Below, in pieces: positions 43,373 through 52,320 of a DNA stretch of 63,755 nt (positions within the stretch are counted from its first letter, which is position 1; each line of letters starts with the position of its first letter). The translations under genes and the position numbers were made by a program. Source of the DNA: Gammaproteobacteria bacterium (GTDB lineage: Bacteria > Pseudomonadota > Gammaproteobacteria > Eutrophobiales > Eutrophobiaceae); the NCBI GenBank assembly GCA_016193395.1, contig JACPSH010000043.1, forward strand, positions 1-63,755, written 5' to 3'. The notes below the pieces were generated by a model. It ran no database searches. It was not told the DNA's origin and saw only the letters and a list, made by a program, of their open reading frames with translations.

Positions 43373-45016
43373 ATGAACAACCGCAATGCGCCTCTGCTGT
43401 CACTTGCCATTCTCATCCTCGCCGCCTGCACTACCCGTCCGACCGCTGGCCCGTCTCCGGGCGAGACCATCGTGCTCGGGCCGTTTACGGGATTCGACGC
43501 GAAACTGCACCCGGACAACACGAAGCCCGCGCCAATCGCCTACTACGGCACGGACCTGGGGTGGAGCTACGCTCACGGCGGGAAGATCCATTTCATATTC
43601 GGCGATACGCACGGCAACGAGAAAGGAGAAGGAATCACCACTACTCACGACGACTCCTTCGGCACCATCGATCTCGCCGACTGGCCCGACCCGTCGCAGA
43701 TCGGTCCCGGCAACGTTCCACCGATCAAGATGGGACAGGAACCGGGCACGACGCAGGTCACGCCCATCGACACCGGCCGGCCGATGGAGGGACTGAAGAC
43801 CCCGGTCGGCGGCTTCAGCAACGGCACGCGCGAGTTCGGCATGTTCATCACGGGCAAGCCAGCGGCGTGCCGGACCGACGCGGAGTGCCCGTCGGGCTTC
43901 GCCTGCGATCCGGGCCTCGGATACTTCGGTTCGCGCCCGGACATCGAGCGCGGCCTCACGCTTCCCTGCGCCGAGAACTGGACCGGGTGCAACGCCGACA
44001 CGCAGGCGAACGCGGACGGCACGCCCGTTGCCGGCAGCGGGTTGTGCGTCGATCGCGGCAGCTCCATGTTCGCGGACTCGGAATTCGGCCGCGTCGTCAC
44101 GTCAGCCATGAAGCTGCTGATCGGCATTCGCAGCCAGGAACATCCCGGCAAGTACGAGGACATCCGCACCTGGCTGACCAACCGTTTCATCAACACCGCA
44201 TCGCGCCCGGTCGCGGACTTCGTGCCGGAACGGGGCGCCGGCCGCGCGAATCAGGACTATCGCAACCTCCCCGGCGCGGGCGGCAACCAGCGCGTGCTGC
44301 TGTGGGGCCGGCCCTGGTTCAACGGCGTAAATGCGAAGAACCAGACGGCCGCCATGTACTTCGCCTATGTCGACATGCCGGCGGGTCCGGGGTTCGAGTG
44401 GAAGGTCCGCTACTACACGGGCAGCGCCGCGGACGGCAGGCCCCGCTTCAGCGAGAACGAACTGGAGGCCGTGCCCGTCGACCTGGACTCGTCGCAGCCG
44501 GGCGTTCAGCCCCAGGAGATCCATGACTTGGTCCAGCACATGAGCATCGTCTGGATTGAGCAGCTCGGGAAATGGGTGATGTTCTACGGCGGCGGGATCA
44601 GCAAGGTTCCGAATGAGGGGTTCGGACTGCCGAACTGCGGCATCGCGGAGGTGTTCGCGCGCACGGAATGCAAGCACGTCGTCATCGGCAACGGCGCGCT
44701 GCGCATGCGCACCGCCGACGACCCGTGGGGCCCGTGGTCGCCGCCGCAAGACCTGATGGCGGGCGGCGATCCGGACCGGCTGCCTCCGGCCGATCAGTAC
44801 GCGCCGGGCGGCGTGCTCTACCACCCGGCCTGCGCGGGAGACGGCTGCCAGGCGCGATCCGTACAGTTTCCGGAGAACGACTACGGCTGGTTCTACGGCG
44901 CCAACATCATCGAGGAATGGATCAAACCCGCCGGCAGGGGCGTCGACGTGATCTGGAACGCATCGACCTGGGACCCCTATCGCGTGATCCTCCTCAAGAC
45001 GCGCATCCATCCCTGA
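43373..45016 (+). CDS. DUF4185-like propeller lipoprotein, paralogue 3
   Basis: 547 residues from ATG 43373. The N-terminus LLSLAILILAACTTRPTAG is a lipoprotein signal with lipobox LAAC, unlike the other two copies. The propeller motifs are YYGTDLGWSYAHGGKIHFIF, then GDTH; LWGRPWFNGVNAKNQ; QLGKWVMFYGGGIS; and STWDPYRVILLKTRI. The insert is ACRTDAECPSGFACD. Probably outer-membrane or periplasmic. The first ATG at 43277 would overlap the preceding gene. Confidence 0.8.
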   Translation: MNNRNAPLLSLAILILAACTTRPTAGPSPGETIVLGPFTGFDAKLHPDNTKPAPIAYYGTDLGWSYAHGGKIHFIFGDTHGNEKGEGITTTHDDSFGTIDLADWPDPSQIGPGNVPPIKMGQEPGTTQVTPIDTGRPMEGLKTPVGGFSNGTREFGMFITGKPAACRTDAECPSGFACDPGLGYFGSRPDIERGLTLPCAENWTGCNADTQANADGTPVAGSGLCVDRGSSMFADSEFGRVVTSAMKLLIGIRSQEHPGKYEDIRTWLTNRFINTASRPVADFVPERGAGRANQDYRNLPGAGGNQRVLLWGRPWFNGVNAKNQTAAMYFAYVDMPAGPGFEWKVRYYTGSAADGRPRFSENELEAVPVDLDSSQPGVQPQEIHDLVQHMSIVWIEQLGKWVMFYGGGISKVPNEGFGLPNCGIAEVFARTECKHVVIGNGALRMRTADDPWGPWSPPQDLMAGGDPDRLPPADQYAPGGVLYHPACAGDGCQARSVQFPENDYGWFYGANIIEEWIKPAGRGVDVIWNASTWDPYRVILLKTRIHP

Positions 45017-45036
45017 GGAAGCCTGGTGACGCAACG

Positions 45037-45885
45037 ATGACGCGGCTCAATGCCGAACAGCAGGACGCGTATCGCGAACGCGGCTATCATTGTCCCGTCC
45101 GCGCGTACTCCGGGCAGGAAGCCGCGCCACTGTGCCGGAAATTTCTGACCTACTGGGAACAGAACGACGCGAAGCTGAAGGCCCTGTTGCCGCGGGAACG
45201 CGGATCGTTCCTCATCGAGACGCATCTCTTCCTGCGCTGGGTCTACGACATCGTTGCGAATCCGCGCATCCTGGATGCCGTCGAATCCGTGCTGGGTCCG
45301 AACGTGATGGCCTGGAGTTCGCAGTGGTTTCCGAAGTTTCCGCACGACAGGACCTACGTGTCCTGGCATCAGGACGCCACCTACTGGGGACTTTCGCCGC
45401 CCAATGTCACGACGGCCTGGGTCGCGCTATCCGACAGTACGCGGGAAAATGCCTGCCTGCGCGTCATTCCCGGCACTCACCGCGGCGCTCTGCTGCCTCA
45501 ACGCGAGACCTACGCGGAGGCGAACATGCTGTCGCGTGGCCAGGAAATCGCGGTCGAGGTGGACGAATCGAAGGCGGTCGACTTCGTGCTGCGCCCAGGT
45601 CAATTCTCCCTCCACCACGTCGGCATCGTGCACGGCTCGGGACCGAACGATTCCGGTAGGCACCGCATCGGACTGGCGATTCGTTACATCTCCCCCGACG
45701 TCGTGCAACACGGCAGCGAACGCGATATGGTCCTGATGCTCCGGGGCAGGGACGACTACGGTCACTTCGATATCGTCCAGCCGCCGGAGCGCGACCTGCC
45801 CTATGGCGAAAGCGCGCTGCACGCAGAGTCGCTGGGCCGCAAGATGCGCAACCTCATGCCGGGGGAAAAGACCGGCAAGACCTGA
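45037..45885 (+). CDS. Phytanoyl-CoA dioxygenase-family Fe(II)/2-oxoglutarate oxygenase
   Basis: 282 residues from ATG 45037. The double-stranded beta-helix ligands are YVSWHQDATYWGLSP (His-x-Asp), HHVGIVHGSGPNDSG (distal His) and RHRIGLAIRYISP (Arg for 2-oxoglutarate). ACLRVIPGTHRGALLP is the usual family motif. It hydroxylates a small molecule, perhaps a sugar-linked compound. It sits in the plus-strand operon between propeller 3 and an SMP-30 protein. Confidence 0.9.
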   Translation: MTRLNAEQQDAYRERGYHCPVRAYSGQEAAPLCRKFLTYWEQNDAKLKALLPRERGSFLIETHLFLRWVYDIVANPRILDAVESVLGPNVMAWSSQWFPKFPHDRTYVSWHQDATYWGLSPPNVTTAWVALSDSTRENACLRVIPGTHRGALLPQRETYAEANMLSRGQEIAVEVDESKAVDFVLRPGQFSLHHVGIVHGSGPNDSGRHRIGLAIRYISPDVVQHGSERDMVLMLRGRDDYGHFDIVQPPERDLPYGESALHAESLGRKMRNLMPGEKTGKT

Positions 45886-45912
45886 ATTCACCCTGATCGC
45901 AAGAGGACATTC

Positions 45913-46878
45913 ATGACGAAAGATCCCCGTGCCGCGCGGCTTGCCGCCGAGATCGGGATCCCGGGCGCGGGGGTGCGGACCGCCACCTTCGTGGCCTTCA
46001 CCGAGGGCCCGGTCTGGTCCGCGGACCGCAGCGTGTACTTCACCGATCTGTGGAACGACCGCATCCTGCGCTTCGTGCTCAAGGGCAGGCAGGCCTCCGA
46101 GGGCGGGCGCTTCGAAGTGTTCCGCGCGCCCGCGGGGCGTCCCGTCGGCATGGTCTTCGACGCTGAAGGGCGCCTCATCGTCTGCGAGGGCGAACTGGGC
46201 GATCACCGCCGCGTCACCCGCACTGAAAGGGACGGCGGCGTCACGGTGCTGGCGGATCGCTATCGGGGCAGACGGCTGAACAGCCCGAACGACGTGGACG
46301 TGGACACGGAAGGCCGCGTGTACTTCACGGACCCGCGCTATACCGACCGGACCGACATGGAGCTCGATCACGAGTCCGTCTACCGCATCGATCCGGACGG
46401 CACGCTCACTCGCATCATCGATGACGTCGTGCGACCCAACGGGATCGCCGTATCCGCCGATCAGAGAACGCTTTACGTCGTGGACAACGACAATTCCGGG
46501 GCCGGCGGCACGCGGAAGATCTATGCCTACAACCTTCTCATCGACGGCTCGACCGCCGGCCGGCGCGTGTTCCACGACTTCGGCGCCGGCCGCGGCGGCG
46601 ACGGCATGTGCCTGGACGAGCTTGGCAACGTCTACATCGCGGCCGGTCTGAACACGCCAAACCCGCCCGCCGAGGACGATTCCGTTCCGGCCGGCGTCCA
46701 TATCTTCTCGCCGGAGGGCACGCAGTTGGGCGTCATTTCCGTGCCCATGGACCTGATCACTAACGTGTGTTTCGGCGATACGGATCTGCGCACGCTCTAC
46801 ATCACCTGCGGCCACACGCTGTTCTACGTCCGTCTCAAGGTGCGCGGGTATGTGTTGTGGCCGCGGCCGGAGGACTGA
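45913..46878 (+). CDS. SMP-30/gluconolactonase-type lactonase, second copy
   Basis: 321 residues. The propeller metal ligands are visible as FTEGPVWSADRSVYFTDLWN (Glu), RLNSPNDVDVDTEGRVYFTD (Asn) and RPNGIAVSADQRTLYVVDND (Asn and Asp). FGAGRGGDGMCLDELGNVYI completes the ring. It likely hydrolyses an aldonolactone, or opens a second lactone, for the same pathway as the minus-strand lactonase at 32960. Confidence 0.88.
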   Translation: MTKDPRAARLAAEIGIPGAGVRTATFVAFTEGPVWSADRSVYFTDLWNDRILRFVLKGRQASEGGRFEVFRAPAGRPVGMVFDAEGRLIVCEGELGDHRRVTRTERDGGVTVLADRYRGRRLNSPNDVDVDTEGRVYFTDPRYTDRTDMELDHESVYRIDPDGTLTRIIDDVVRPNGIAVSADQRTLYVVDNDNSGAGGTRKIYAYNLLIDGSTAGRRVFHDFGAGRGGDGMCLDELGNVYIAAGLNTPNPPAEDDSVPAGVHIFSPEGTQLGVISVPMDLITNVCFGDTDLRTLYITCGHTLFYVRLKVRGYVLWPRPED

Positions 46879-46883
46879 GCTGC

Positions 46884-47648
46884 ATGAGACTCAAAGACAA
46901 GATCACCATCATCACCGGCGCAGGTTCAGGCATAGGGCGCGCAACCGCCCTGCTGTTCGCCCGCGAAGGCGCCTGCGTCCTCGCAGCGGATATTGACGGC
47001 GACAAGGCCACGCGGGTTACGGCCGAGATTAACAACGATGGCGGCCGCGCGGAAGCATTAGCCGCCGATATCGCCGAGGAGGCGGACGCGCGGCGGATCG
47101 CTTCCCGCGCGGCCGAACTCTGGGGGCGGGTCGACGTGCTGGTCAATAATGCCGCGTCGTTCCACCACAAGCGCGTGGAGGACGCCGATCGCGCGGACTG
47201 GGAAAAGGCGTGGAGCGTGAACGTGCTCGGGACCAGCCTGTGTTCCAGGTACGCCGCCGAAATCATGAAAAAACAGGGCGGTGGCGCCATCGTCAACATC
47301 GCGTCCATCAACGGGCTCATCGCCATGCCGGACTGGATGACCTACAACGCGAGCAAGGCCGCCGTGATCGAGATGTCCAAATCCATGGCGATGGATCTCG
47401 CGCCCTTCCACATCCGAGTGAATTGCGTCTGCCCGGGCGTCACCGACACGCCGGCGTTGCAGCGCGCCATCGAAGAACTCGGCGCCTCCAGAGAGGAAGT
47501 CATCAAGGCTTACATTGAGCCACAGTGTCTGATCAAACGCTTCGGCAAAGCGGAGGAAATCGCTCCAGCAATTCTGTTTCTGGCCTCGGACGAAGCTTCC
47601 TACATGACCGGCGCGACCGTCGTCGTGGACGGCGGTTACACGACTTGA
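46884..47648 (+). CDS. Short-chain dehydrogenase/reductase
   Basis: 254 residues from ATG 46884, 6 bp after the lactonase stop. Classical SDR: TGAGSGIGRA (cofactor), DIDGD (NAD-preferring Asp), NNAASF (NNAG position altered to NNAAS), Ser in VNIASINGL, YNASK (Tyr/Lys), CPGVTDTPALQ. SDRs in this kind of locus oxidise sugar acids or 2-keto-3-deoxy acids. Confidence 0.9.
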   Translation: MRLKDKITIITGAGSGIGRATALLFAREGACVLAADIDGDKATRVTAEINNDGGRAEALAADIAEEADARRIASRAAELWGRVDVLVNNAASFHHKRVEDADRADWEKAWSVNVLGTSLCSRYAAEIMKKQGGGAIVNIASINGLIAMPDWMTYNASKAAVIEMSKSMAMDLAPFHIRVNCVCPGVTDTPALQRAIEELGASREEVIKAYIEPQCLIKRFGKAEEIAPAILFLASDEASYMTGATVVVDGGYTT

Positions 47649-47699
47649 ACCGACCGCGGGCAAGATCGCCGACGTTGCCAATAGAGAGAGACAGGATTC

Positions 47700-48002
47700 A
47701 TGATCAGGCGACGGCATTTCCTTTCCGGCATGGGCGGAATTTCCGGCTTGATCGCGTTGCTCGCCGCGCCCGGAAGCGCCTCCACGCCTTCCCTGCTCGC
47801 ACCCGTCCCGATGCGGGCGCCCGGCAATTGCCGGAATCACGCGATTTTGCTGTGTCTCGGACGATGCGCCCTGGCGGCGGCCAGAAGGATGACGAACCAT
47901 CGTTTATTGCCGGCGGCCGCAAGCGGTCCCGCGACTGGATGTTAATGCGGCGCTGGCCGACATCGGCCTGCGTGAATACGAAACCAAGCCGGGTCTGCTC
48001 TG
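47700..48002 (+). pseudogene. Decayed gene with Tat signal start
   Basis: It begins with MIRRRHFLSGMGGISGLIAL, a twin-arginine signal (RRRHFLSG, then hydrophobic ending SAS). The frame then breaks down. Coding-like segments continue in two other frames: FAVSRTMRPGGGQKDDEPSF near 47847 and DVNAALADIGLREYETKPGL before a stop at about 48002. The pieces could belong to one protein with at least two frameshifts and a large internal deletion. The original family is not recognised. The remainder, 48003-48076, holds nothing I can identify. Confidence 0.45.
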
Positions 48003-48076
48003 ACTGGAATCGGGAAATACCAACTCAGGCAATTTTCATCGAAAGCACGCGCCCCCCCGAGCGCTCGCTCCGGGCA

Positions 48077-48334
48077 TCAACCTCCGCTCAACGCCCCGAA
48101 AATCAGCACCAGATCGTCCGGCCTCACGCGGGTTTTCAGCGTCGGCGCCTGCGCGCCGTCGACGAAGATGCGCAGGTGCGGCCGGATCCGATCCTGCTCA
48201 TCGACGATGCGGAAGCGGATCCCCGGAAAGCGCCGATCCAGATCGCGCAGCACTTCCTCCACGCTGGCGCCTCGCGCCTCGACCTGGGATGCGCGCGTGT
48301 AGTCGCGAAGCTGGGTGGGGATGACCACCTGCAT
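48077..48334 (-). CDS. MoaD/ThiS-family ubiquitin-like protein
   Basis: 85 residues with the beta-grasp pattern and a C-terminal di-glycine (LVLIFGALSGG), as in MoaD and ThiS sulfur carriers. It overlaps the stop of the adjacent propeller gene by one base (TGATG). No MoaE, ThiG, ThiF or other sulfur-transfer enzyme is in the window, so it may be a protein modifier or pair with the propeller. Confidence 0.8.
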   Translation of the reverse strand: MQVVIPTQLRDYTRASQVEARGASVEEVLRDLDRRFPGIRFRIVDEQDRIRPHLRIFVDGAQAPTLKTRVRPDDLVLIFGALSGG

Positions 48335-49518
48335 CAGGCGAACTCCGCTGCCTCGACCGAATACACTTCAGGAAGGTAACGGGCCAGACAGACCCACCGT
48401 TCTCCTTCCTTGACGCTTCCCCAGACCTCGCCGCCGGTGGTGCCGAAATACACGCCGACGGATTCCGCCCGGTCCGCGCACATGGCTTGGCGCTTGACCG
48501 TGAACCAGCCTTGCGCGCGCGGCAGGCCGCGGTCCAGCCGCCGCCAGCTCCGGCCGCCGTTGCGTGAAACATAGGCCGCCGGTTTCCCGTCAGGACTGAC
48601 GCGCGGCCACACGGTCGAGCCGTCCATGGGGAATACCCATACCGTGTCCGGATCCCTCGGATGCAGGACCATGGGGAAACCGATGTCGCCGACCTTCTTC
48701 GGCATGTTGTCCCCGATGCGCTCCCAGCGGGCTGCGGCGCGGTCCATGCGGTAGATGCCGCAATGATTCTGCTGGTAGAGCCGGTCCGGGGCGAGCGGGT
48801 GCAGGCGCATGCAGTGCACGTCGTGGCCGAATTCCGGGAACGGATCGGGCAGAAAATCCGCGCGGCAGCCAGCGTTCAGCGGCTTCCAGTCGGCGCCGCC
48901 ATCGGTGCTCTCGAAGGTTCCGCCGCTCGACATGCCGATATACAGATGCTTCGGATCGCGCGGGTCGATGCAGATGGAATGCAGGGTCGCGCCGTCCGGA
49001 GGGGCCGCCTGCCCGTCGCCGCACCAGGCTGGGCGCTTCGGGTGTGTATTGAAACCGGCGACGCCGTCCCAGGTCGCGCCGCCGTCGTTCGAACGGAACA
49101 ATCCCTGCGGCGAGGTGCCGGCATACCAGACATGCGGCTCGCTGGCGTGTCCGGGCGCGAGCCAGAAGACGTGATCCACCGCGCGCGCCATCTCGCCATC
49201 GGGCGCCTTGGCGAATGCGGGCGGGCGGCTCGCCTCCTTCCAGGTCCTGCCGCGATCGGACGAGCGAAAGACCGTCGGTCCGAGATGGCCGGTCCTGGCC
49301 GCGCAGATCAGCGTACGCCGATCGCGCGGATCGAGAACGACATGGTGCGCGGTATGACCGAGAAACTCCGGTCCCGTCAGTCGCCAGCTCCTGCGGCCCG
49401 GGCCGGCGCGCAGGAAAAATACGCCCTTGCGCGTGCCGATCAGCAATGTCAAAGACCTCGCCGCGGTCCGGCTGCGGCGTTTAGCCGCGCCCCGTCTCTT
49501 GCGGGTCGTTTTCGCCAT
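48334..49518 (-). CDS. BNR/sialidase-like beta-propeller protein
   Basis: 394 residues. Asp-box repeats are clear: FRSSDRGRTWKEA, FRSNDGGATWDGV, FESTDGGADWKPL and YVSRNGGRSWRRL. The N-terminus is basic (KTTRKRRGAAKRRSRTAARS) rather than a signal peptide, so it is probably cytosolic. The neighbouring MoaD/ThiS gene is translationally coupled. The function of such propeller-MoaD pairs is not established. Confidence 0.82.
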   Translation of the reverse strand: MAKTTRKRRGAAKRRSRTAARSLTLLIGTRKGVFFLRAGPGRRSWRLTGPEFLGHTAHHVVLDPRDRRTLICAARTGHLGPTVFRSSDRGRTWKEASRPPAFAKAPDGEMARAVDHVFWLAPGHASEPHVWYAGTSPQGLFRSNDGGATWDGVAGFNTHPKRPAWCGDGQAAPPDGATLHSICIDPRDPKHLYIGMSSGGTFESTDGGADWKPLNAGCRADFLPDPFPEFGHDVHCMRLHPLAPDRLYQQNHCGIYRMDRAAARWERIGDNMPKKVGDIGFPMVLHPRDPDTVWVFPMDGSTVWPRVSPDGKPAAYVSRNGGRSWRRLDRGLPRAQGWFTVKRQAMCADRAESVGVYFGTTGGEVWGSVKEGERWVCLARYLPEVYSVEAAEFA

Positions 49519-49569
49519 GGTCGTTTCTCCCTCGAGCGATGCTGGAATGGGAACAGTATACCCATTCGA

Positions 49570-50928
49570 TTACAGCACAACGTACGCGATCACGAGCGTC
49601 GCCATCACGGCCTGGAACAGGAAAGTCAATTGCAGAAGCGCGTGCGCCGGTGCGAATGGGCGGAGGTGTGGATCCATCCGGTAACGTTGCAGCCAGAGGG
49701 TCGCGCCGCTCTGCACGGGCAGCAGCAGCGCGCCCATCAGCGCGCCGACCATGAGCAACACCACCGGGTTCGGAATCGCCAGATAGAAGACCAGACTCGC
49801 GACCGGCAGGACTGCGCCGCAGCCGCGCGTCCAGTAGATGCGCGTCGCGAGCCGCTGCCGATCAATAAATCCGAATTCGACGAGGTAGTCCGGAACCATG
49901 CGGCTGATCCCGCCGAAGCCGGCCACGACGCTCGAGAACAGGATGCAGAACGCCGCGCCGCCGAACAGCCACAGCGACCAGCCGCCGAGCGTCCGGGTAA
50001 ACATCGCGGAAAGCGCCGACACGGTCTCCAGTCCCTGCGGGCGCAATCCCGCGGCATGCAGCACGCCGGCGCCGAGCAGATAGAACGGCAACGTGGCGCA
50101 GGTGAGAATCGCCAGCGTGACCCAGACATCGAGTTGCAGCACGCCGATCCAGCCGCGGGCGCGGGACAGCCATGCCGGGTCCTCCCGATCGCCGCCGACG
50201 AAACCGGCATAACCTTTCTCGATGCACCAGTAGCCATACGTGGAGATCTCGGCCGAGTTCACTCCGGTGGCGCCGTATACGGCCAGCGCCAGTACCAGGT
50301 GTTCCGCGGGAAATTCAAAACTGAAACCGGCAGCGACATCGCTCCACGAAAGGCCGTACTCCGTGAATTGCATGGCGATCGCGGAAGCGACGGTCGCCAG
50401 CGTGAACCCCGCGACCAGCGCCAGCATGGTCCACTCGAGACGCAGGTAAGAACCGCTGTACAGGATCGCGGACGCGGCGATCGCGGCCAGCGCGCTCATC
50501 CAGCGGGAATCGATGCCCGGCAGGAACAATGACATCGCCTGACCGGTGCCGCCCAGGATGCCCCCCATGCCGATGATCCCGGGGAGGAAACTCAGGAGCC
50601 CGAACCAGAGGGTCCAGGAAACCGGCCCGCGCGGACCGGGCAGCCGGCCCGGGACCCGGTTGAGCGCCCGCAGGTAGGTGTCTCCGGAAGCCACGATGTA
50701 CCGCGCCAATTCGGCCTGCACGATGGACTTGCTCCAGCAGCACACCAGCATCCACCATAACAGGACGAACCCGGCCGCGGCGCCGAGGCTGGAGGTGAGT
50801 ATCAACTCGCCGGAACCGACGATGCTGCCGGAGATCACGATGCTCGGCCCCAGAAGCCGAAGTCGGGAATGCCAAGTGGCGGGCGGCGGCCATATCGCGG
50901 CCTCACGAATTGTGTAGGGATCGCTCAC
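49570..50928 (-). CDS. Nramp-superfamily transporter with altered metal motifs
   Basis: 452 residues with about 11 membrane spans. The fold follows Nramp (LLGPSIVISGSIVGSGELIL, AAGFVLLWWMLVCCWSKSIV, GATGVNSAEISTYGYWCIEK). The TM1 metal motif DPGN appears as GSIVGSGE, and TM6 lacks MPH. It is thus unlikely to carry Mn/Fe in the usual way; it resembles the Nramp-related group without metal ligands. It is divergent from GH172 (55 bp), without a CTRACATGTYAG site. Confidence 0.75.
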   Translation of the reverse strand: MSDPYTIREAAIWPPPATWHSRLRLLGPSIVISGSIVGSGELILTSSLGAAAGFVLLWWMLVCCWSKSIVQAELARYIVASGDTYLRALNRVPGRLPGPRGPVSWTLWFGLLSFLPGIIGMGGILGGTGQAMSLFLPGIDSRWMSALAAIAASAILYSGSYLRLEWTMLALVAGFTLATVASAIAMQFTEYGLSWSDVAAGFSFEFPAEHLVLALAVYGATGVNSAEISTYGYWCIEKGYAGFVGGDREDPAWLSRARGWIGVLQLDVWVTLAILTCATLPFYLLGAGVLHAAGLRPQGLETVSALSAMFTRTLGGWSLWLFGGAAFCILFSSVVAGFGGISRMVPDYLVEFGFIDRQRLATRIYWTRGCGAVLPVASLVFYLAIPNPVVLLMVGALMGALLLPVQSGATLWLQRYRMDPHLRPFAPAHALLQLTFLFQAVMATLVIAYVVL

Positions 50929-50983
50929 AAGGGTTGGTCATCCTGAGCGTGACATCGGATCGCGGTAGCTGGAGGAGAAACGT

Positions 50984-52312
50984 ATGCGGATTCTGACAGC
51001 CTTCATCATTTGCACCGGTCTTGCTTCGGGCCTTCGTGCGCAGGAACCGTCGGGACCGCTGTTCCAGGACATGATGCGCCTCGCGGACACGAGCACGGCC
51101 CGCGTTTCGAGTTTCGATCGAACAGGCGCCAACACGGATTTCCGCGCGATCGCCTCCGGCGAGACGCTGGAGCTGGCGCGGCTCGACGGCGCGGGCGTGG
51201 TGCGGCACCTATACTTCAGCATTCTCGGCGGCCGGCACTATCTGCGCGATCTGGTGCTGCGCGCGTACTGGGACGGCGGCGACGTTCCGTGCGTAGAAGT
51301 TCCCTTCGGGGACTTCTTCGGCCTGGGGCACGAGCGTCCGCGCTTCTACACCTCGCTGATGGTGACGGTGAATCCGGGAGACTTCGGCGTACTCGGCACT
51401 TACGGATTCAACAGCTACTTCCCGATGCCGTACGCGAACGGCGCGAGACTCACGCTCACCAATGAAGGTCCGGATCCGGTCGCTGCGGTCTGGTACCACA
51501 TCGAGTACGAACGGATGGATGCGCTCCCGGAGGGGCTCGGCCGCTTTCATGCCTCGTGGAACCGGGAGAATCCGACGCAGGCCGTCGGCGCCGAAACCAA
51601 CCAGACGCTCCACGCCGCCGTCAACGACACGGGCATGGACAACTACGTCGTGCTGGACGCGGAGGGCCACGGCACCCTGGTCGGTATTTTCCTGAATATC
51701 GAGAACCTGACCGCCAACTGGTACGGGGAAGGCGACGACATGATCTTCATCGACGGCGAAGGGTGGCCGCCGTCCTTCCACGGCACCGGCAGCGAGGAGA
51801 TCTTCGGCGGCGGCGCGTGCCCGACCGCCGAGTACGCCGGTCCCTACACCGGTTTTCATCTGATCGGGAACCTGGATTATCGCGGCAAGATCTCAATGTA
51901 CCGTTTCTACGTCAACGACCCGGTGCGCTTCCGGAAGTCCATCCGCATGACGATCGAACACGGACACGCGAACAATTTCGCCAACGATTACTCGAGCACG
52001 GCATTCTGGTACCAGTCCGAGCCCCACCGGCCGTTCAGGCCGCTGTTGCAGGCGGAGGCGCGCCGGCCGCGCGATGGCGACGATCCGCACGATGCCGCGT
52101 TCCTGCAGCTCATCGCCCTGCGCGATCGGGCCCTGGCCCTGTGGTTCCGATCGATCCGGAGCGGCGAGAGGATCCCCGACGAATTGCTGCACGACCTGAG
52201 GCACGGCGTCTCCGAGTCGTACTTGAGCCGCGATTACGATCGGCTGTCCGCGCAGGCGCAGTCGCTCGGGCCGCAGATGGACGCGCTGCTCCAGGCGAAG
52301 CCGCAGCAATAG
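50984..52312 (+). CDS. GH172-family (DUF2961) glycosidase
   Basis: 442 residues with a signal peptide (LTAFIICTGLASGLRAQ). Motifs of the DUF2961/GH172 double jelly-roll include FGDFFGLGH, PMPYANGARLTLTNEG, DDMIFIDGEGWPPSFHGTGS and EEIFGGGA (the family GtGtED-yf pattern with catalytic Glu), and RFYVNDPVRFRKSIRMTIEH. Known GH172 enzymes act on alpha-D-arabinofuranosides and difructose anhydride-type linkages, so an arabinofuranoside or fructofuranoside substrate is plausible. RBS GGAGGAGA precedes ATG 50984. Confidence 0.88.
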   Translation: MRILTAFIICTGLASGLRAQEPSGPLFQDMMRLADTSTARVSSFDRTGANTDFRAIASGETLELARLDGAGVVRHLYFSILGGRHYLRDLVLRAYWDGGDVPCVEVPFGDFFGLGHERPRFYTSLMVTVNPGDFGVLGTYGFNSYFPMPYANGARLTLTNEGPDPVAAVWYHIEYERMDALPEGLGRFHASWNRENPTQAVGAETNQTLHAAVNDTGMDNYVVLDAEGHGTLVGIFLNIENLTANWYGEGDDMIFIDGEGWPPSFHGTGSEEIFGGGACPTAEYAGPYTGFHLIGNLDYRGKISMYRFYVNDPVRFRKSIRMTIEHGHANNFANDYSSTAFWYQSEPHRPFRPLLQAEARRPRDGDDPHDAAFLQLIALRDRALALWFRSIRSGERIPDELLHDLRHGVSESYLSRDYDRLSAQAQSLGPQMDALLQAKPQQ

Positions 52313-52320
52313 GCGGGCGT

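Noticed and set aside
44668-45036. Upstream extension of the phytanoyl-CoA dioxygenase frame
   Set aside because: It runs out of phase through the end of propeller paralogue 3; the ATG at 45037 begins the family homology.
48661-50532. 623-residue plus-strand open frame
   Set aside because: It crosses two well-supported minus-strand genes (BNR propeller, Nramp-like) and is rich in Arg/Ala/Gln with no recognisable motif.
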